Origin: Ancistrus triradiatus
Lineage: Eukaryota > Chordata > Actinopteri > Siluriformes > Loricariidae
Length of the DNA stretch: 64,000 nucleotides
NCBI GenBank assembly: GCA_025084515.1
Contig: JAJAGP010000419.1
Location: 94,501-158,500, forward strand
Direction: 5' to 3'
How positions within the stretch are numbered: position 1 is the first letter of the stretch; each line of letters starts with the position of its first letter. The notes under the pieces were generated by a model, which did not search any database, was not told where the DNA came from, and saw only the letters and a list, made by a program, of their open reading frames with translations. This document shows, piece by piece, positions 12,641 to 24,726 of the stretch. Made by a program: the position numbers and the translations under genes.

Positions 12641-14174
12641 TACATATGTACCGTGCGTGAGTCCACCTCTTATAAGCAATTCATGAATCGGCCCCAGCCT
12701 AGTGTGAGTACACCCTTAATTAGGCTGGAGGCAGAGCGAAGTAAAGTTTCACAATAAACACACACTTAGTACCCCAGCTCTTAGCCTGGGAAAAATGAGT
12801 GCAGCCAGACCAAGTACCTAAAAACCATCGAGGAGCGATTTGGTACAAAAAGGGGAGGCATCGTACTGTGTGCCGCTTGTGTATCGGATTCTCAACATAA
12901 AGTCGAAATAATGTAGCGCGGGCCATCAAAAAAGTACCTCTTAACTCATGACTTAAAACAGGTGCGTTATTGGTTGTGTCCATTTCACGCATGCCTTGCA
13001 GAATCCCAGTCAGACGTGCTTGCTCCCTGCTTGTACTGGTAACTGTGACAAGGTAGAATGGGGCAAGTTCTATATTAAATGGTTGGTAACAGTCCAATCC
13101 ACAACTCAGCAAGTTCTGTGATCACATACAGGCTCTCCCATCACAGCCCCCACACAAGCACAACCTGGACGACTGAGACCAACCATGGGGGAAGGGCAGA
13201 AACAACAAATGCTTTTGTTAATATTTTCAGGACTGGGGGGAGCAACCAAGCATCTTGGCCAATCGCCTTGGGAGAAGCCTTTTTCAAAGGCAAGTATGCG
13301 AGCAGTCGTTCTATTCTAGTGAATGCTGCATGGATAACGAACCCTACTAGCTATCACATTACTCTGCAATCTATTACAAATGGAATTTTTCTCATTACTA
13401 GAACAAACAAAACTAAACCATGCAAAAAGAAAACAGGGGAAACTAGATGAACGACAGATTAAAAAGCACAACTACCACACTAATCTGGACAGAACACTGA
13501 ACTTAACAGTAAGAGATAGACTATGTTTACATAAAAAAAAAAGGAAAAACAAAAGTTCAACAAGCAAGTCCCTCTTATATAAGTTATAGATGTATCATCT
13601 TCTTCAGACTATTATGAACACTGAAGCCTAGAGTAGCTTTACAAAATCAATTCATATTTATATAATAAACCCTGTTCTGAAACCTAATGCTCAGTTGTGT
13701 GATAATGATTGAGGAAGTCTCTGGAAGCAGTAGGGATTACCCTAAAAGTCCTTGATGTAAATTAAGGCCCTTCTCTCCCTTATTCCCCTTTTCTCTGCAG
13801 GAGGACGTTGCCTTTGCTGTCATTCAAAGAGCAGCCCAAGACAGCCCTCCCACCTGCATCACAAAAGGAGAGTGAAATTTCCTATTGTCCTCACTGAAGA
13901 ATGGAAAGAAAAAAAAGGGAGCAGGCAAATAGAAGAGCCTGGAAGAAACTGATGACTAAAACAGAATACAATAAGAACAATATGAGAATTGAGGACAGGA
14001 AGACAGAGGAAAGCAATGGATGACAGGGAAAAGAATGGGAAAGTGAAGAAGATGGAGAGAAAGAAAAAGGGCGAGGGAAGATGTGCATTCTTTTAGTCTT
14101 TGCACAAAAACATAACTGCATTTTATACACGTATATAAAAAGTTATAAACTTAATAACCTTATATCTAACCATA
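12641..14174. other. Intronic DNA; unidentified 130-codon frame at 12720-13112 (minus)
   Basis: The minus-strand frame 12720-13112 (MLSCGLDCYQPFNIELAPFY...) has no motif I recognise and may be chance or an old element. 13895-14080 is purine-rich (GAAAGAAAAAAAAGGGAG...). Nothing else recognised. Confidence 0.4.
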
Positions 14175-15757
14175 TACAGTGGGGCAAAAAAGTATTTAGT
14201 CAGCCACTGCAAGTTCTCCTACTTAGAAAGATGAGAGAGGTCTGTAATTTTCATCATAGGTACACTTCAAATATGAGAGACAAAATGAGAAAAAAAATCC
14301 AGGAAATCACATTGTAGGACTTTTAAAGAATTTAATTGTAAATCATGGTGGAAAATCAGTATTTGGTCAATAACAAATAAGCAAGATTTCTGGCTCTCAC
14401 AGACCTGTAACAACTTCTTTAAGAAGCTCTTCTGTCCTCCACTCGTTACCTGTATTAATGGCACCTGTTTTGACCTCGTTATCTGTATAAAAGACACCTG
14501 TCCACAGCCTCCAAACAGTCAGACTCCAAACTCAACCATGGCCAAGAACAAAGAGCTGTCGAAGGACACCAGGAAGAAAATTGTAGACCTGCACCAGGCT
14601 TGGGAAGAGTGAATCTACAATAGGCAAGCAGGTTGGTGTTGAATAAATCAACTGTGGGAAGCAATTGTAAGAAAAAATGGAAGTCATACAAGACCATTGA
14701 TAATCTCTCCCTCAATCTGGGGCTCCACGCAAGATCTCATCCCATGGGGTCAAAATGATCATGAGAACGATGAGCAAAAATCCCAGAACTACAACGGAGG
14801 GACCTGATGAATGACTGCAGAGAGCTGGGACCAAAGTAACAAAAACTACCATCAGTAACACACTATGCCGAGAGGGACTCAGATCCTGCAGTGCCAGGGT
14901 GCCCCCCTGCTTAAGCCCAGTACATACTGTCCAGGCCCGTCTGAAGTTTGCCAGAGAGCATATGGATGATCCAGAAGAGGATTGGGAGAATATCATGTGG
15001 TCAGATGAAACCAAAATAGAACTTTTGGGTAAAAAAACAACTCGTCATGTTTGAAGGAAGAAGAATTCTGAGTTGCATCCCAACAACACCATACCTACTA
15101 TGAAGCATGGGGTGGAAACATCATGCTTTGGGGCTGTTTTTCTGCAGAGGGGACAGGACAACTGATCCGTGTTAAGGGAAGAATGAACGGGGCCATGTAT
15201 CGTGAGATTTTAAGCCAAAACCTCCTTCCATCAGTGAGAGCATTGAAGATGGAACGTGGCTGGGTCTTCCAGCATGACAATGATCCCAAACACAATGCTC
15301 AGGCAACGAAGGAATGGCTCCGTAAAAAGCATTTCAAGGTCCTGGAGTGGCCTAGCCAGTCTCCAGACCTCAACCCCATAGAAAAATTTGTGGAGGGAGT
15401 TAAAAGTCCATGTTGCCCCAAAACATCACTGCTCTAGAGGAGATCTGCATGGAGGAATGGGCCAAAATACCAGCTACAGTGTGTGCCAACCTGGTGAAGA
15501 CTTACAGGAAATGTTTGACCTCTGTCATTGCCAACAAAGGTTAAGCTATACAGTATTGAGTTGAACTTTTGTTATTGACCAAAAATTAGTTCCCACCATA
15601 ATTTACAATTAAATTCTTAAAAAATCCTACGATGTGATTTCCTGGATTTTTTTTTTCTCATTTTGTCTCTCATAGTTGAAGTGTAGCTCTCTCATCTTTC
15701 GTAGTGGGAGAACTTGCACAATCAGTATCTGACTAAATACTTTTTGGCCCCACTGTA
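14175..15757 (+). mobile_element. Tc1-like DNA transposon, family B, full-length copy
   Basis: Flanked by TA with inverted ends CAGTGGGGCAAAAAAGTATT and the complement of CAGTGGGGCCAAAAAGTATT. Transposase on the plus strand. Opposite orientation to the copy at 2413-3971. Confidence 0.93.
14538..15544 (+). pseudogene. Tc1-like transposase, family B, broken
   Basis: Starts MAKNKELSKDTRKKIVDLHQ and frameshifts within the first HTH (extra base near 14605). Several further indels follow. The catalytic half is open from 15123: MLWGCFSAEGTGQLIRVKGR, then VFQHDNDPKHNAQATKEWLR with the second catalytic Asp and SPDLNPIEKF with the Glu of the DD34E triad. It frameshifts again near 15405 and would end LTSVIANKG plus stop. 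Confidence 0.92.
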
Positions 15758-17348
15758 CAGCAGTTACACTGACATGCGCAACAGCACAGGCTCTTGGAGA
15801 AAGTTTCATTAAACCCTCAACAGGTGAAGTACATGCGCTGGATCTGCACTCCACAGCATGAGAGCACCGTGTGGGTCACGGGAGAGTTAATGTTTGAATA
15901 TTAGAAAGTATTTGTAGCAGAAAGCTGAAGCACTGCAATTAAAGTGGAGTACGACGAAATGCATCTTTGTAACGCAGCACACCAAGCAACAAGGAAAGAA
16001 AAAAACTGCAACTTTGAAACAAGGCCAGTAAGCTAATTTACATGTTACTCTCTCAACATCTTGTGCACATTTCACAATTTCCGCAGGCTTCCTCCCTGCT
16101 CTCCTCTGAAATACCTGATCTCTTTGTAAATACAAAAGGAAATATGTTGTGCTTGTTGCTCATTCCATAAATGTGTTTGTGTGTGTATGAGAGGGAGGGA
16201 GAGAAAGCGAGCGCAGGGTAATGGGGCTGAATGAGTTCATGTAAGATATGTCAGTAAGATGGGTAATATCCAATCTTTAGTAGTAAAAAATAAAAAAATC
16301 AATATGTGAAGGTCAACGCTGATATTAAATAATAAATGTATGGGCAACACTGCGGTATCCTGGCTATTTATTCAATACTTGGTACGCCAGAGTATCCCAC
16401 ACAGGATTGCTAACTATGGTATAAAATACTTCAGAGTTCGATGAAAACATCAGACAGGCTATGGTGGTGTTGAGAGTTGCCCCAGTACTGCCACATTGCA
16501 GAGTAAATGTGCAACTTTGCAGGGCAAACAAGACTAGCAACTAAACGCATCATTACATCTTCTTCCTTCCTGTGGGACTGTTCTAACATTATCCACTTGA
16601 AATTAATCCAGGAATAGAAGGTTCACCAAAACAAACCAAACACTGTTTGGATCAACTATTTTTTGCAAAATAATGACTGGCTTGTTGTGACAAAACAGCA
16701 GAACAGCTGTACTACATACAATAAATCGGGGTGCACCTGATAACATGTTAATGAGGGGTGTGACAAGATGGGATATTTAATATTAGACATGCAAACATTT
16801 CTGCACAAGGAAAAAAAACGAACTTGTGCTTCTGGTAACTAGAAAGTAATTAGGCACCTTCTGCTTTGTTCATGTTTGGTTAGGATCCACCATTGACAAA
16901 TATTTACTTTGGAAACATGTACTGTTAACAAACCCTAAGCATTAGAATAAAAAGTTTGATGAAGACAGGCAAGGAAATATAAAAATCATGCCCAAAGACA
17001 AGGTTAGAACGCACAAAAAGAATAATGATTGGGGTCATGATGTAAATAAAAGAGTAACAAAAGTGGAGAGAGTAGAGTTGATTTCAGCATGAGCCCACAA
17101 CACTTGTGTACACCAAACTTCCTCTTAAAAGCAGGCACACTTGTTTCATCAGGTGACAGTTTGAAATGAGAACTTAACGAATCGTGTGAAAGCAAATGGT
17201 AGTGAGACTGACCACTGGATGACAGGAATGAGGCACTCAGTTTGGTAGGCATGTAGATCTCCCCAAAAAGAAAAAGATTCCAAATACAGTGGGTTAAAAC
17301 ATGTAATGCTTCTCGGACGGTTCAACTGATTCATATCGCATTTCCTAC
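15758..17348. other. Intronic DNA without recognised feature
   Basis: AT-rich, with a short TG and GA run at 16165-16210. No exon or known repeat seen. Confidence 0.5.
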
Positions 17349-17445
17349 ATATAGTGGTACTTGAAAGTTTGTGAACCCTTCTAAATTTCTATATTTCTCC
17401 ATAAATATAACCCAAACCTCATCGGATTTTTGCACAAGACCAAAA
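17349..17445 (-). mobile_element. Tc1-like family A, terminal fragment
   Basis: TATAGTGGTACTTGAAAGTT followed by AACCCTTCTAAATTTCTATA and a decayed subterminal repeat, cut off where a SINE begins (17459). Confidence 0.8.
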
Positions 17446-17458
17446 TGTATCAAAGCAT

Positions 17459-17643
17459 TTTACATTTACAGCATTTAGCAGACGCCCTTATCCAGAGCGA
17501 CTTACAATTGATACAATCTTACAATCCAAGCAATTGTGGGTTAAGGGTCTTGCTCAAGGACCCAACAGTGGCAGCTTGGCTGAGGTGGGATTTGAACCCT
17601 GAACCTTCTGGTCCAGAGTCCAGTACCTTAACCGCTTGACTAG
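17459..17643 (-). repeat. tRNA-derived SINE
   Basis: The complement begins with tRNA-like boxes (GGTTAAGGTACTGGACTCTG; GGTTCAAATCC-type box B) and ends in GTCGCTCTGGATAAGGGCG and CTGCTAAATGCTGTAAATGT, the fish LINE-like tail. Confidence 0.93.
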
Positions 17644-17659
17644 AAAAATTTGTCTCTGC

Positions 17660-18215
17660 TCTCATTGTTTGCTCAGTACTCGGCACACTTGCTTAAACTT
17701 TGAGTCAAGCCACACGAGTCGTTTCACTATACATGATTCACAATTGACGAATCCTCTAGGCTTTCAGGCTGCAGTTAGCATTAGCAGACAGCACCCTGAG
17801 TTCACCAATAGAGCAAGTGTTTTGCTTTTACTTTCAATCCATTACTCAATAAATTACAGATTTCTCAACAATATTATAAACTAAGCTTTGTGTTAATGAT
17901 TCTGTCCAACTGCAGGTTAATGTAAGTGTTAATAATGGGTATTAGGTTGCCCTATGATACAGTACAGACTATATTAAACTCATCGGTTCATGACACTTAA
18001 CTTATGACGGATTTGTTGGAACATATTCATAAATCAGGGAACACCTGTACAACTCCATTAATGTGAATAATGCCTTAAACGGTGTGGTTTTTCTGGGGAT
18101 CTGGAACGGATTCATTCAATTAACATTATTCCTGATGGTAAAAATTTGCTCCATACTCTCCGTTTTCGGTTCTCAACAAGTCTTCTGGAACGAATTAACA
18201 GCAACAACCGAGGTA
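17660..18215 (-). repeat. MITE-like repeat R1, copy 2
   Basis: Reverse-complement counterpart of 8690-9330: CACCCTGAGTTCACCAATAG, CTAATACCCATTATT-type core, ATGGAGTTGTACAGGTGTTC (complement) and TTCGTTCCAGAAGACTTG (complement). The 5' flank carries AACCGAGGTACGAATGTACT. Confidence 0.75.
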
Positions 18216-18249
18216 CGAATGTACTTGGATCTTCTTCGTTGAGGGAAAT

Positions 18250-18810
18250 CATCCAATTTTACATGTCTGTGACTGACAAAAGTAAGTGAACCTCTAGGAT
18301 TAGCAGTTCATTTCTAGGTGACATTAAAGTCAGGTGTTTGCAATCAGTGGAGCGACAATCAGGTATGTACTTAAAAACAGGGTAGTGTTTCAAGAACATC
18401 TATCAAAGAGTGACCTTCACAACATGTTTGTGCAAGTATATCATGGTATGAACAAAGGAGATTTCCGAGGACCTCAGAAAAAAAAATTGTTGATGCAAAT
18501 CAGGCTGGAAAAGATTATAAAACCATCTCTAAACAGTATGGACTCCACCAATTAACAGCACAGCATGTAATAATCCACAGGATTAAAAAGGGTAGGTAAG
18601 CAACTAAAAGCCTCCCTTATATGTTAAGGTTCATGATTCCACCATCGGGAAAAAGCTTGCCTGTCATGCACATAATTGTTGTTCAAACAAAAAGCTACTG
18701 CTCTCAAAAATGAAAAATAAATAAATAATTGCTGCCCGGCTGCAGTTTGCTAAAGATCACATGGACAGAAGAGATCAAAACAAAAATTCTTAGTTTAAAT
18801 GAACAGCATT
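18250..18810 (+). pseudogene. Tc1-like element fragment close to family A, 5' half
   Basis: Contains the subterminal CAAAAGTAAGTGAACCTCTA, then a broken N-terminus (AACAAAGGAGATTTCCGAGG; AATCAGGCTGGAAAAGATTA; AAACCATCTCTAAACAGTAT), the HTH region of the transposase. It ends in the TTTGCTAAAGATCACATGGA region before the DDE domain. Confidence 0.8.
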
Positions 18811-19650
18811 ACATCTAAAGAATTAAAAACAAAACGAAATGGTAGTTTTCTCACCGATACCGACTATACAGCTGCCACGTGCTTCATCCGAGTTACAATC
18901 CTTTTTCATTGTTGTGTTTATTTGGTGATATCGCCAAAATTATTTACCCTAGCAACACTATTTTCTAGATGTAATAAATCAATTAACAATATTTTAAAAA
19001 TTAATATTACAGTACAGTATAATCACAATACCATACAGTTATAAATCAAGACTTAATATCTCATGTGGTCATTTCCTACCCAGCTTTTCAAAACAAATTT
19101 CTAAAGCCACTGAAGACCATCATTTTACTTATAAAATGTGGTCTGACTCTCATCCAAGTCATAATAATAGAGATTCTGCCTAAACGACTAATACACACAA
19201 CTGTACTTTTCATGTCTTTATTGAACACCTAGATGAAAGAGGCATGCAAGTCCTTTTATTTAATGACTGCTTTGCTGCTACTGCTAGAAGACCAGCATAA
19301 GTCTGGTTTATGTTTTCATTGAATAGGCTTCCAAAGGATTTTAAAGGCTTTACTTGGTGGAGCTAGGGTAGCTTTAAAAAAAAAAAATAAAAAAAAAGTA
19401 AAACAAAATAAAAAAAAAACATTCTCTGAAACTTTCAAACCATTCTGCAAAAACTATCACCATGTTCTACGTGTCTATAAATAATATAAAACAAAAACGA
19501 ACAAAAATATAAAATAAAATATGGTTCTGAAGTCCAGCTAGACCAGAATTATTAAGTAGTCTCCAAAAAACAGGCATTTACATGTTTTGGTTTTCGGTGA
19601 TATTAAGAACTGCAGCATCAGAAAAAGATTTGTTACTTGTGAAATAATAA
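18811..19650. other. Intronic DNA, A-rich
   Basis: A-rich simple sequence at 19375-19420. Nothing else recognised. Confidence 0.45.
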
Positions 19651-19656
19651 GCAGGA

Positions 19657-19658
<2 letters not shown>

Positions 19659-19688
<30 letters not shown>

Positions 19689-19806
19689 CCTATATATATA
19701 TATATATTATATACCACACCATATATACATATACATGTACACACACAACACACACACACACACATATATATATTTATTTGTGTGTGTGTGTGTGTGTGTG
19801 GTGTTG

Positions 19807-19844
<38 letters not shown>

Positions 19845-19870
19845 TATATATATATTAGATATAGATATCC
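19659..19870. repeat. Compound TA/CA/TG/TA microsatellite forming a long palindrome
   Basis: Tract order is (TA)n, (CA)n with an ACAACAC interruption, a short spacer TATTTATTTG, (TG)n with a GTGTTGT interruption, then (TA)n. The two halves are largely complementary, so the locus can fold as one hairpin. Confidence 0.9.
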
Positions 19871-20019
19871 TCAAGATTGTATGCTGTACTGCGGCTCCAG
19901 AAAGCGCAAGCTTAGCGTGGTGAACCCTGGAAAAATCCATATGATGGAACAGCGTCATACCGATATTCACTTTAATACTGGTATACCCAACAGCCCTACT
20001 TGAACTTATGTTCCAAAAA

Positions 20020-20285
20020 GAATTCCCGAACAATTTCTGCAGTGTGGCAGGATGCATTATGCTACTGAAAGAAGCCACTGTTATTAGGAAATACTGTCAC
20101 CATGAAGGGATGTACTTGGTCTGGAACAATTTTTTGGCAGTTGGTGTGTGACACAAAGTAACGTCCTCACGAATGCCAGGACTCCTCAGCAGAACATTGC
20201 CCAGAGCATCATACTGTCAATGTTGATTCACTTCTCCTGTCAGTGGTTCTAATGTTATAGCTGATCTGTGTACCTATCATTATAA
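20020..20285 (-). mobile_element. Decayed Tc1-like fragment, family G
   Basis: Shares CCAGGACTCCTCAGCAGAAC, TTGCCCAGAGCATCATACTG and the end TCTCCTGTCAGTGGTTCTAA, ATAGCTGATCTGTGTA with a fish Tc1-like family; most of the transposase is deleted. Assignment is from memory of the family. Confidence 0.5.
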
Positions 20286-21140
20286 TAATTATGTGACATT
20301 AGAAGCTATCCCACACGATAATTAGGCTATATGGTAATTATGTAAGCATCAGAAAAAGTACAGTACATGTCCTGTTGTACGGCCCCTAACTGAATTTGAC
20401 TCATAATATTATCGTTACCAGAAAAAAATGCCAGCATCATGTACTTAGTATACATTCATACATACCTGTATTCAGTATTTCAAATTAAATTCACTATATT
20501 GTGATCGGGAACACCAGAAAAGCTAAAAATTACAGGGATGTAGATTGAAAAAGGAAATTTCCACAAATGTACAAAAGTTCCTCTTCATTTCATTTACATT
20601 AAATTATACAGCAATGTGTCAATAAATATACACCAAGGAAATTGGGCTCAAATCCATGCTGGTCAAAAGTGAATTTTTACAGTTCCTTATGACATTATTT
20701 TTCACCATGTTAGTAATTCAGCTCACATAAGCCTAACACCGATATACACTGCTGCATCTAGCAGAGATTATAACCATGTTGGAAGTAACTGGAGACAAAA
20801 CTTTAGTACTCCACATAGAGCACAACCTCTTGAGTATAAAAACGACTTGTTGAAATCGGTTGAGAAATGTAAATTTCAGAGTGCTTTTTATCTGGGGAAA
20901 CAGCTCTCCCATTCACTTATATCTGATACATTCAGTGCAACCCCAGCAAATATGCAAGTCACCTGAATTGTGAAGTAATAATTAGTAGGGTGTAACGACA
21001 CATTGTGAAGATATACGCTCATTAACAAAATAACGCACCTAAATAGAAATATTGGATTGCTACTTTTCAGTGGTGTCATGATCCAGAAACCTGAACTGCT
21101 ATGGACAGGAGCAATATCGTCCTTAGTGATTAACTAAACA
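20286..21140. other. Intronic DNA without recognised feature
   Basis: AT-rich; nothing recognised. Confidence 0.5.
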
Positions 21141-21720
21141 GGACTGTGGTGGCCTATCAGTTAAGGTACTGGACTATGGACCAGAAAGTCCTGCTTGGAT
21201 TGTAAGGCTGTATTAGTTGTCCTTGAAAGTTTGTGACCCCTTTAGAATTTTCTATATTTCTGCATAAATATGACCTAAAACATCAGATTTTCACACAAGT
21301 CCTAAAAGTAGATCAGGAGAACCCAGTTAAACAAATGGGAGAAACATACTTGGTCATAGGGCTGCAACTAACAATCATTTTAATAATCGATTAATCTGTT
21401 GATTATTTTTTTGATGAATCGGGTTTAATCGATTGAAAACACCTCACTAATTTCATCTTCAAATTAACTGCTAATCCTAGATGTTCACATACTTTTGCCA
21501 CTCACTAATATGTAATATTGGTCTATTTTCCTCAATAAATAAATGACCAAGTATATTATTTTTGTCTCGTTTGTTTAACTGGGTTCTCTATCTACTTTTA
21601 GGACTTGTGTTGATGATATTTTAGGTCATATTTATGGAGAAATATAGAAAATTCTAAAGCACCACTGTAAGTCTCTCTGGGTAAGAGCGTCTGCTAAATG
21701 CTGTAAAAGTAATGTAATGT
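21141..21720 (+). repeat. tRNA-derived SINE, split by a Tc1-derived MITE
   Basis: The 5' part 21141-21212 (GTGGTGGCCTATCAGTTAAG...TTGGATTGTAAGGCTGTA) and 3' part 21670-21720 (GTCTCTCTGGGTAAGAGCG...CTGCTAAATGCTGTAAAAGT) are the two halves of one SINE. Confidence 0.88.
21213..21669. mobile_element. Internally deleted Tc1 family A element (MITE) inserted in a SINE
   Basis: Both terminal repeats of family A are present (CCTTGAAAGTTTGTGACCCC; right end CTAAAGCACCACTGTA) but the transposase is replaced by a short unrelated piece at 21358-21434 (AGGGCTGCAACTAACAATCA ... TTAATCGATT), itself a known-type fish repeat. Confidence 0.85.
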
Positions 21721-22875
21721 AATAATGAATCCAGGTCCTTTGTCATCTGACAACAGTCTGGTTCAAGTTTGGAGGGCTTGTGCTGAGAGCCTCTACTCAG
21801 GTTAGTGTGTGTGAAGGTAATGCTGCCTACAGAATCAGAGGACTAGGACAGTACTCACAATACAGCATTCAAAAGAGCTCCATTTGAAAATAGACAGTCT
21901 GGAATGAAGCTTGCTTGCGCATACCGCAGTGAAACCAGTAATACAACGTGGTTAAACTACAGCAACAGATTTGCCAAGACAGGTCAATGACATGGTTTAC
22001 ATGTACATGCAGACTCAGTCAAACACACAGAGGCCTGCACTTCTGCATTCAAGTCTGTTGTATCCCTAACATGATTGCAAACAATTGGAGAAAATGGTGA
22101 GGAAGAAAGCAATGTGCTCCTAACACCAGGATTGGTCCCTCGCTCTGCTTTAACACTGCAACAAAGTGCACACTGAAGACTACTGGTTTGCATTCCAAAC
22201 CAGAATCAAATGAGACTCGGCATTGCTCGGAGTCATATACTGTACACCGACTAAATTCCACAAGCCCTGCATTCTCATGAGTAACAACACTGGGACAAAC
22301 AGCTTAAACGTTGAAGCTGTTTACTTCAACAGCATTAACTATAAATGCTCACTTCAAAATAAAGCTGCAACTTAGCAGGCAGTTTAGAACCAACCAGATG
22401 ACACCGTTTTGTTCCACATCTATTAAAACAAACCGCTAAAGATATACTACCAAAGCAACTTCTGCCCTACTTTGAACACTCGGAGAGCAACCTTCACCAG
22501 CAACACACTGTGTGCTCCAAGTCATTCATGTAACTCGTGTAGCTTTAAGAACAAAGCTTCATTGTCTTGGGAAAGAGAGTAGGTATGGCTAAACATCCTG
22601 TGACTTCCCAGAGAATGCAGCCATCCCCAACTCGTACTGTCTAATGTGGGAAGCTGTAGGACGACCTGTGATTCTGTGGTCACAAGGACATCGGCTTATT
22701 ATCTGACTTTCATTTCAGTTACATTTACTGCATTGAGCGTAGAGGTTATTCAGAGCGACAATTTTACTACTGATCAAATAAGTAATGTGAAAATGGCATT
22801 TGAACTTCAGCACCTTGACCACTGCACCATCAAAGTCCCAACACCCGACAGACAACACTATAATACACTCGCAGA
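21721..22875. other. Intronic DNA; small SINE-tail-like piece near 22720-22770
   Basis: TTACATTTACTGCATTGAGC and TTATTCAGAGCGACAATTTT at 22718-22768 resemble a diverged SINE tail. Otherwise nothing recognised. Confidence 0.4.
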
Positions 22876-22991
22876 CCACTTTATTAGGTACACCTGTTCA
22901 ACTGCTTCTTCACGCAAACAGAAAAGGCAGTTCTGAAGGCAAAATAGGGTTCCAACCTGGTACTAGCATGGTGCATCTAATAATGTGGAAA
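22876..22991 (+). mobile_element. Internally deleted Tc1 family C element
   Basis: The 5' end CCACTTTATTAGGTACACCT is joined directly to the 3' end (GGCAGTTCTGAAGGCAAAAT ... TGCATCTAATAATGTGG). Only about 115 bp remain. Confidence 0.8.
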
Positions 22992-23964
22992 AATCAAGTG
23001 AAAAATCAGCAGGGATAAATTAGGCAACTATCTTATTTTTTATCTAATTTAAGAGAACACCCTGTTGTTACACACAGTAGTCCCTCATTGTAATCTTCTC
23101 ATTAGACAATCTTCCCACAGTCTTGACAGGTTCTGGCAGTTTCATGCGCTTCATTGTATTACTGGCAGCAGAATGTGGTCACACCCATCAAATGAAAAGC
23201 TCATGCAAAAGCTATGCATAAAAAGCTGCCCTTTAATGCTGATCTAGAAGAGACATCCTTCAGCAAATTCACAAAACATCCTCTAGCGCCAAGCTTCAGA
23301 ACAGGCCCGGTGTCGGGCCGAGAGAGTGGACATACACATGATACTAAAACTGCAACGTTTTTATTTCAACATCCAGATAGCTCAGGAGCACATCTAGTGA
23401 AATACCAATTTTCTTCCTTTCAAACAGCACAGCTAATTAATGGTTACTTCAGAAGCTGTTTGTGTTTAGACTTGCACAACAAAATAATAAAAGATCAGAA
23501 AAGATTGTTAAAAAGGGTCAGGTCACAGCAGAACAAGTGATGAGAGACTCACTCGTGTGTGCGACGAAACCAGAAGCACAACATTTAGAAAACAATTACA
23601 AGTCATTGAGCACACAATGGCAAATGTACACTGGGTCAAAGCATATCTTTCACCAACTCTTAGCAAAGCCAAAATACAGACACATAATACTCTAATGCTG
23701 ACAGCTACAAAACAACAAGAGCTAAAGACAAAAGCAAATTCCCTTTAGTCTTGTGCTGTGACCATCAGATAAGCAATTGGCCATTAGAGGGTCATTACAC
23801 TGTCGGATTTTGCTCTAAACAGACAAGATAAGAGCCAACCCAGTGCAACAGGGCTGTCCATTTGGCTCAGAAATGAAAATGTTCCATCTACTTTTCTGTT
23901 CCTACAGTGACTTTAAAGTCCAACCCACCAGGAAATACAAGTGCTTGAAGCATTGGCACGTGAG
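22992..23964. other. Intronic DNA without recognised feature
   Basis: Nothing recognised; short overlapping plus-strand frames here have no motif. Confidence 0.45.
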
Positions 23965-24726
23965 TGGTAATTTTGGCAGCTAATTTTGATTTAGTCTTAG
24001 TCATTTGACTAAAAGATGTATGAATTTTTAGTCGCATTGCAGTCATTTAATTACCGTATTTTTCGGACCATAAGGCGCACTTAAAATCCTTTAATTTTCT
24101 CAAAAATCGACAGTGCGCCTTTAAATGCGGTGCGTCTAATGTATGAATCAATTCTGGTTGAGCCTTCTGACCTAGAACCGATTGTAGATGGTACACGGCG
24201 CTCATAAATCTGTCAAAATGTTTTAGCACGGCTTTGGTAAGTTACGAAGCTCACTGCCATCGTAGTGTGCAGCATCGCGGAGTAATACGGTATGTGCTTC
24301 AGCATTAGGGTACGTGCATTCATTCATTTATTTTCGAAGCGGATTTCAAACACAACGCTATCAGTCACGCAGTACAACATGGACATAGAGCAGCTGCGAG
24401 AGAATTCAGCATTAACGAATCAATGATACGGAAGTGGAGGAAGCAAGAAGACGCCCTGCGCCAGGTAAAGACCAAACTGAGCTTCTGAGGGAACTTAAGA
24501 GTTTTGTTTCATTTCATGCGCCTTATAACCCGGTGCGCGTTATGTATGAAAATATACCCGTTAGCAGCCGATCGTTGGTATTGCGCCTTATAATCTGGTG
24601 CGCTTTATGGTCCGGAAAATACGGTACTGTTAGTTTTGGTTTAGTTTTACTCGACAAAAACTAAAACATTTTAGTGTAGTTTTAGTCAATTAAATTGCAA
24701 ACATATTTAGCCTAACTTTAGTCATG
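23965..24726. repeat. 'TTTAGTC' repeat interrupted by a pogo MITE
   Basis: 23965-24053 and 24627-24726 are rich in TTAGTC/GACTAAA motifs (TGATTTAGTCTTAGTCATTT; ACTCGACAAAAACTAAAACA), a repeat type frequent in fish. The pogo MITE at 24054-24626 sits between them with TA duplication. Confidence 0.65.
24054..24626 (+). mobile_element. Pogo-type MITE with HTH mini-ORF, copy 2
   Basis: TA-flanked; ends TACCGTATTTTTCGGACCAT and complement of TACCGTATTTTCCGGACCAT. The plus-strand frame at about 24331-24489 reads SFIFEADFKHNAISHAVQHG, then HRAAAREFSINESMIRKWRK and QEDALRQVKTKLSF plus stop. No catalytic domain. Confidence 0.85.

Noticed and set aside
17459..17643. tRNA gene, from A-box and B-box-like motifs (also in the other SINE copies)
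   Set aside because: The head is tRNA-like, but it continues into the SINE body and LINE-type tail and recurs many times; no cloverleaf with a proper acceptor stem was evident.
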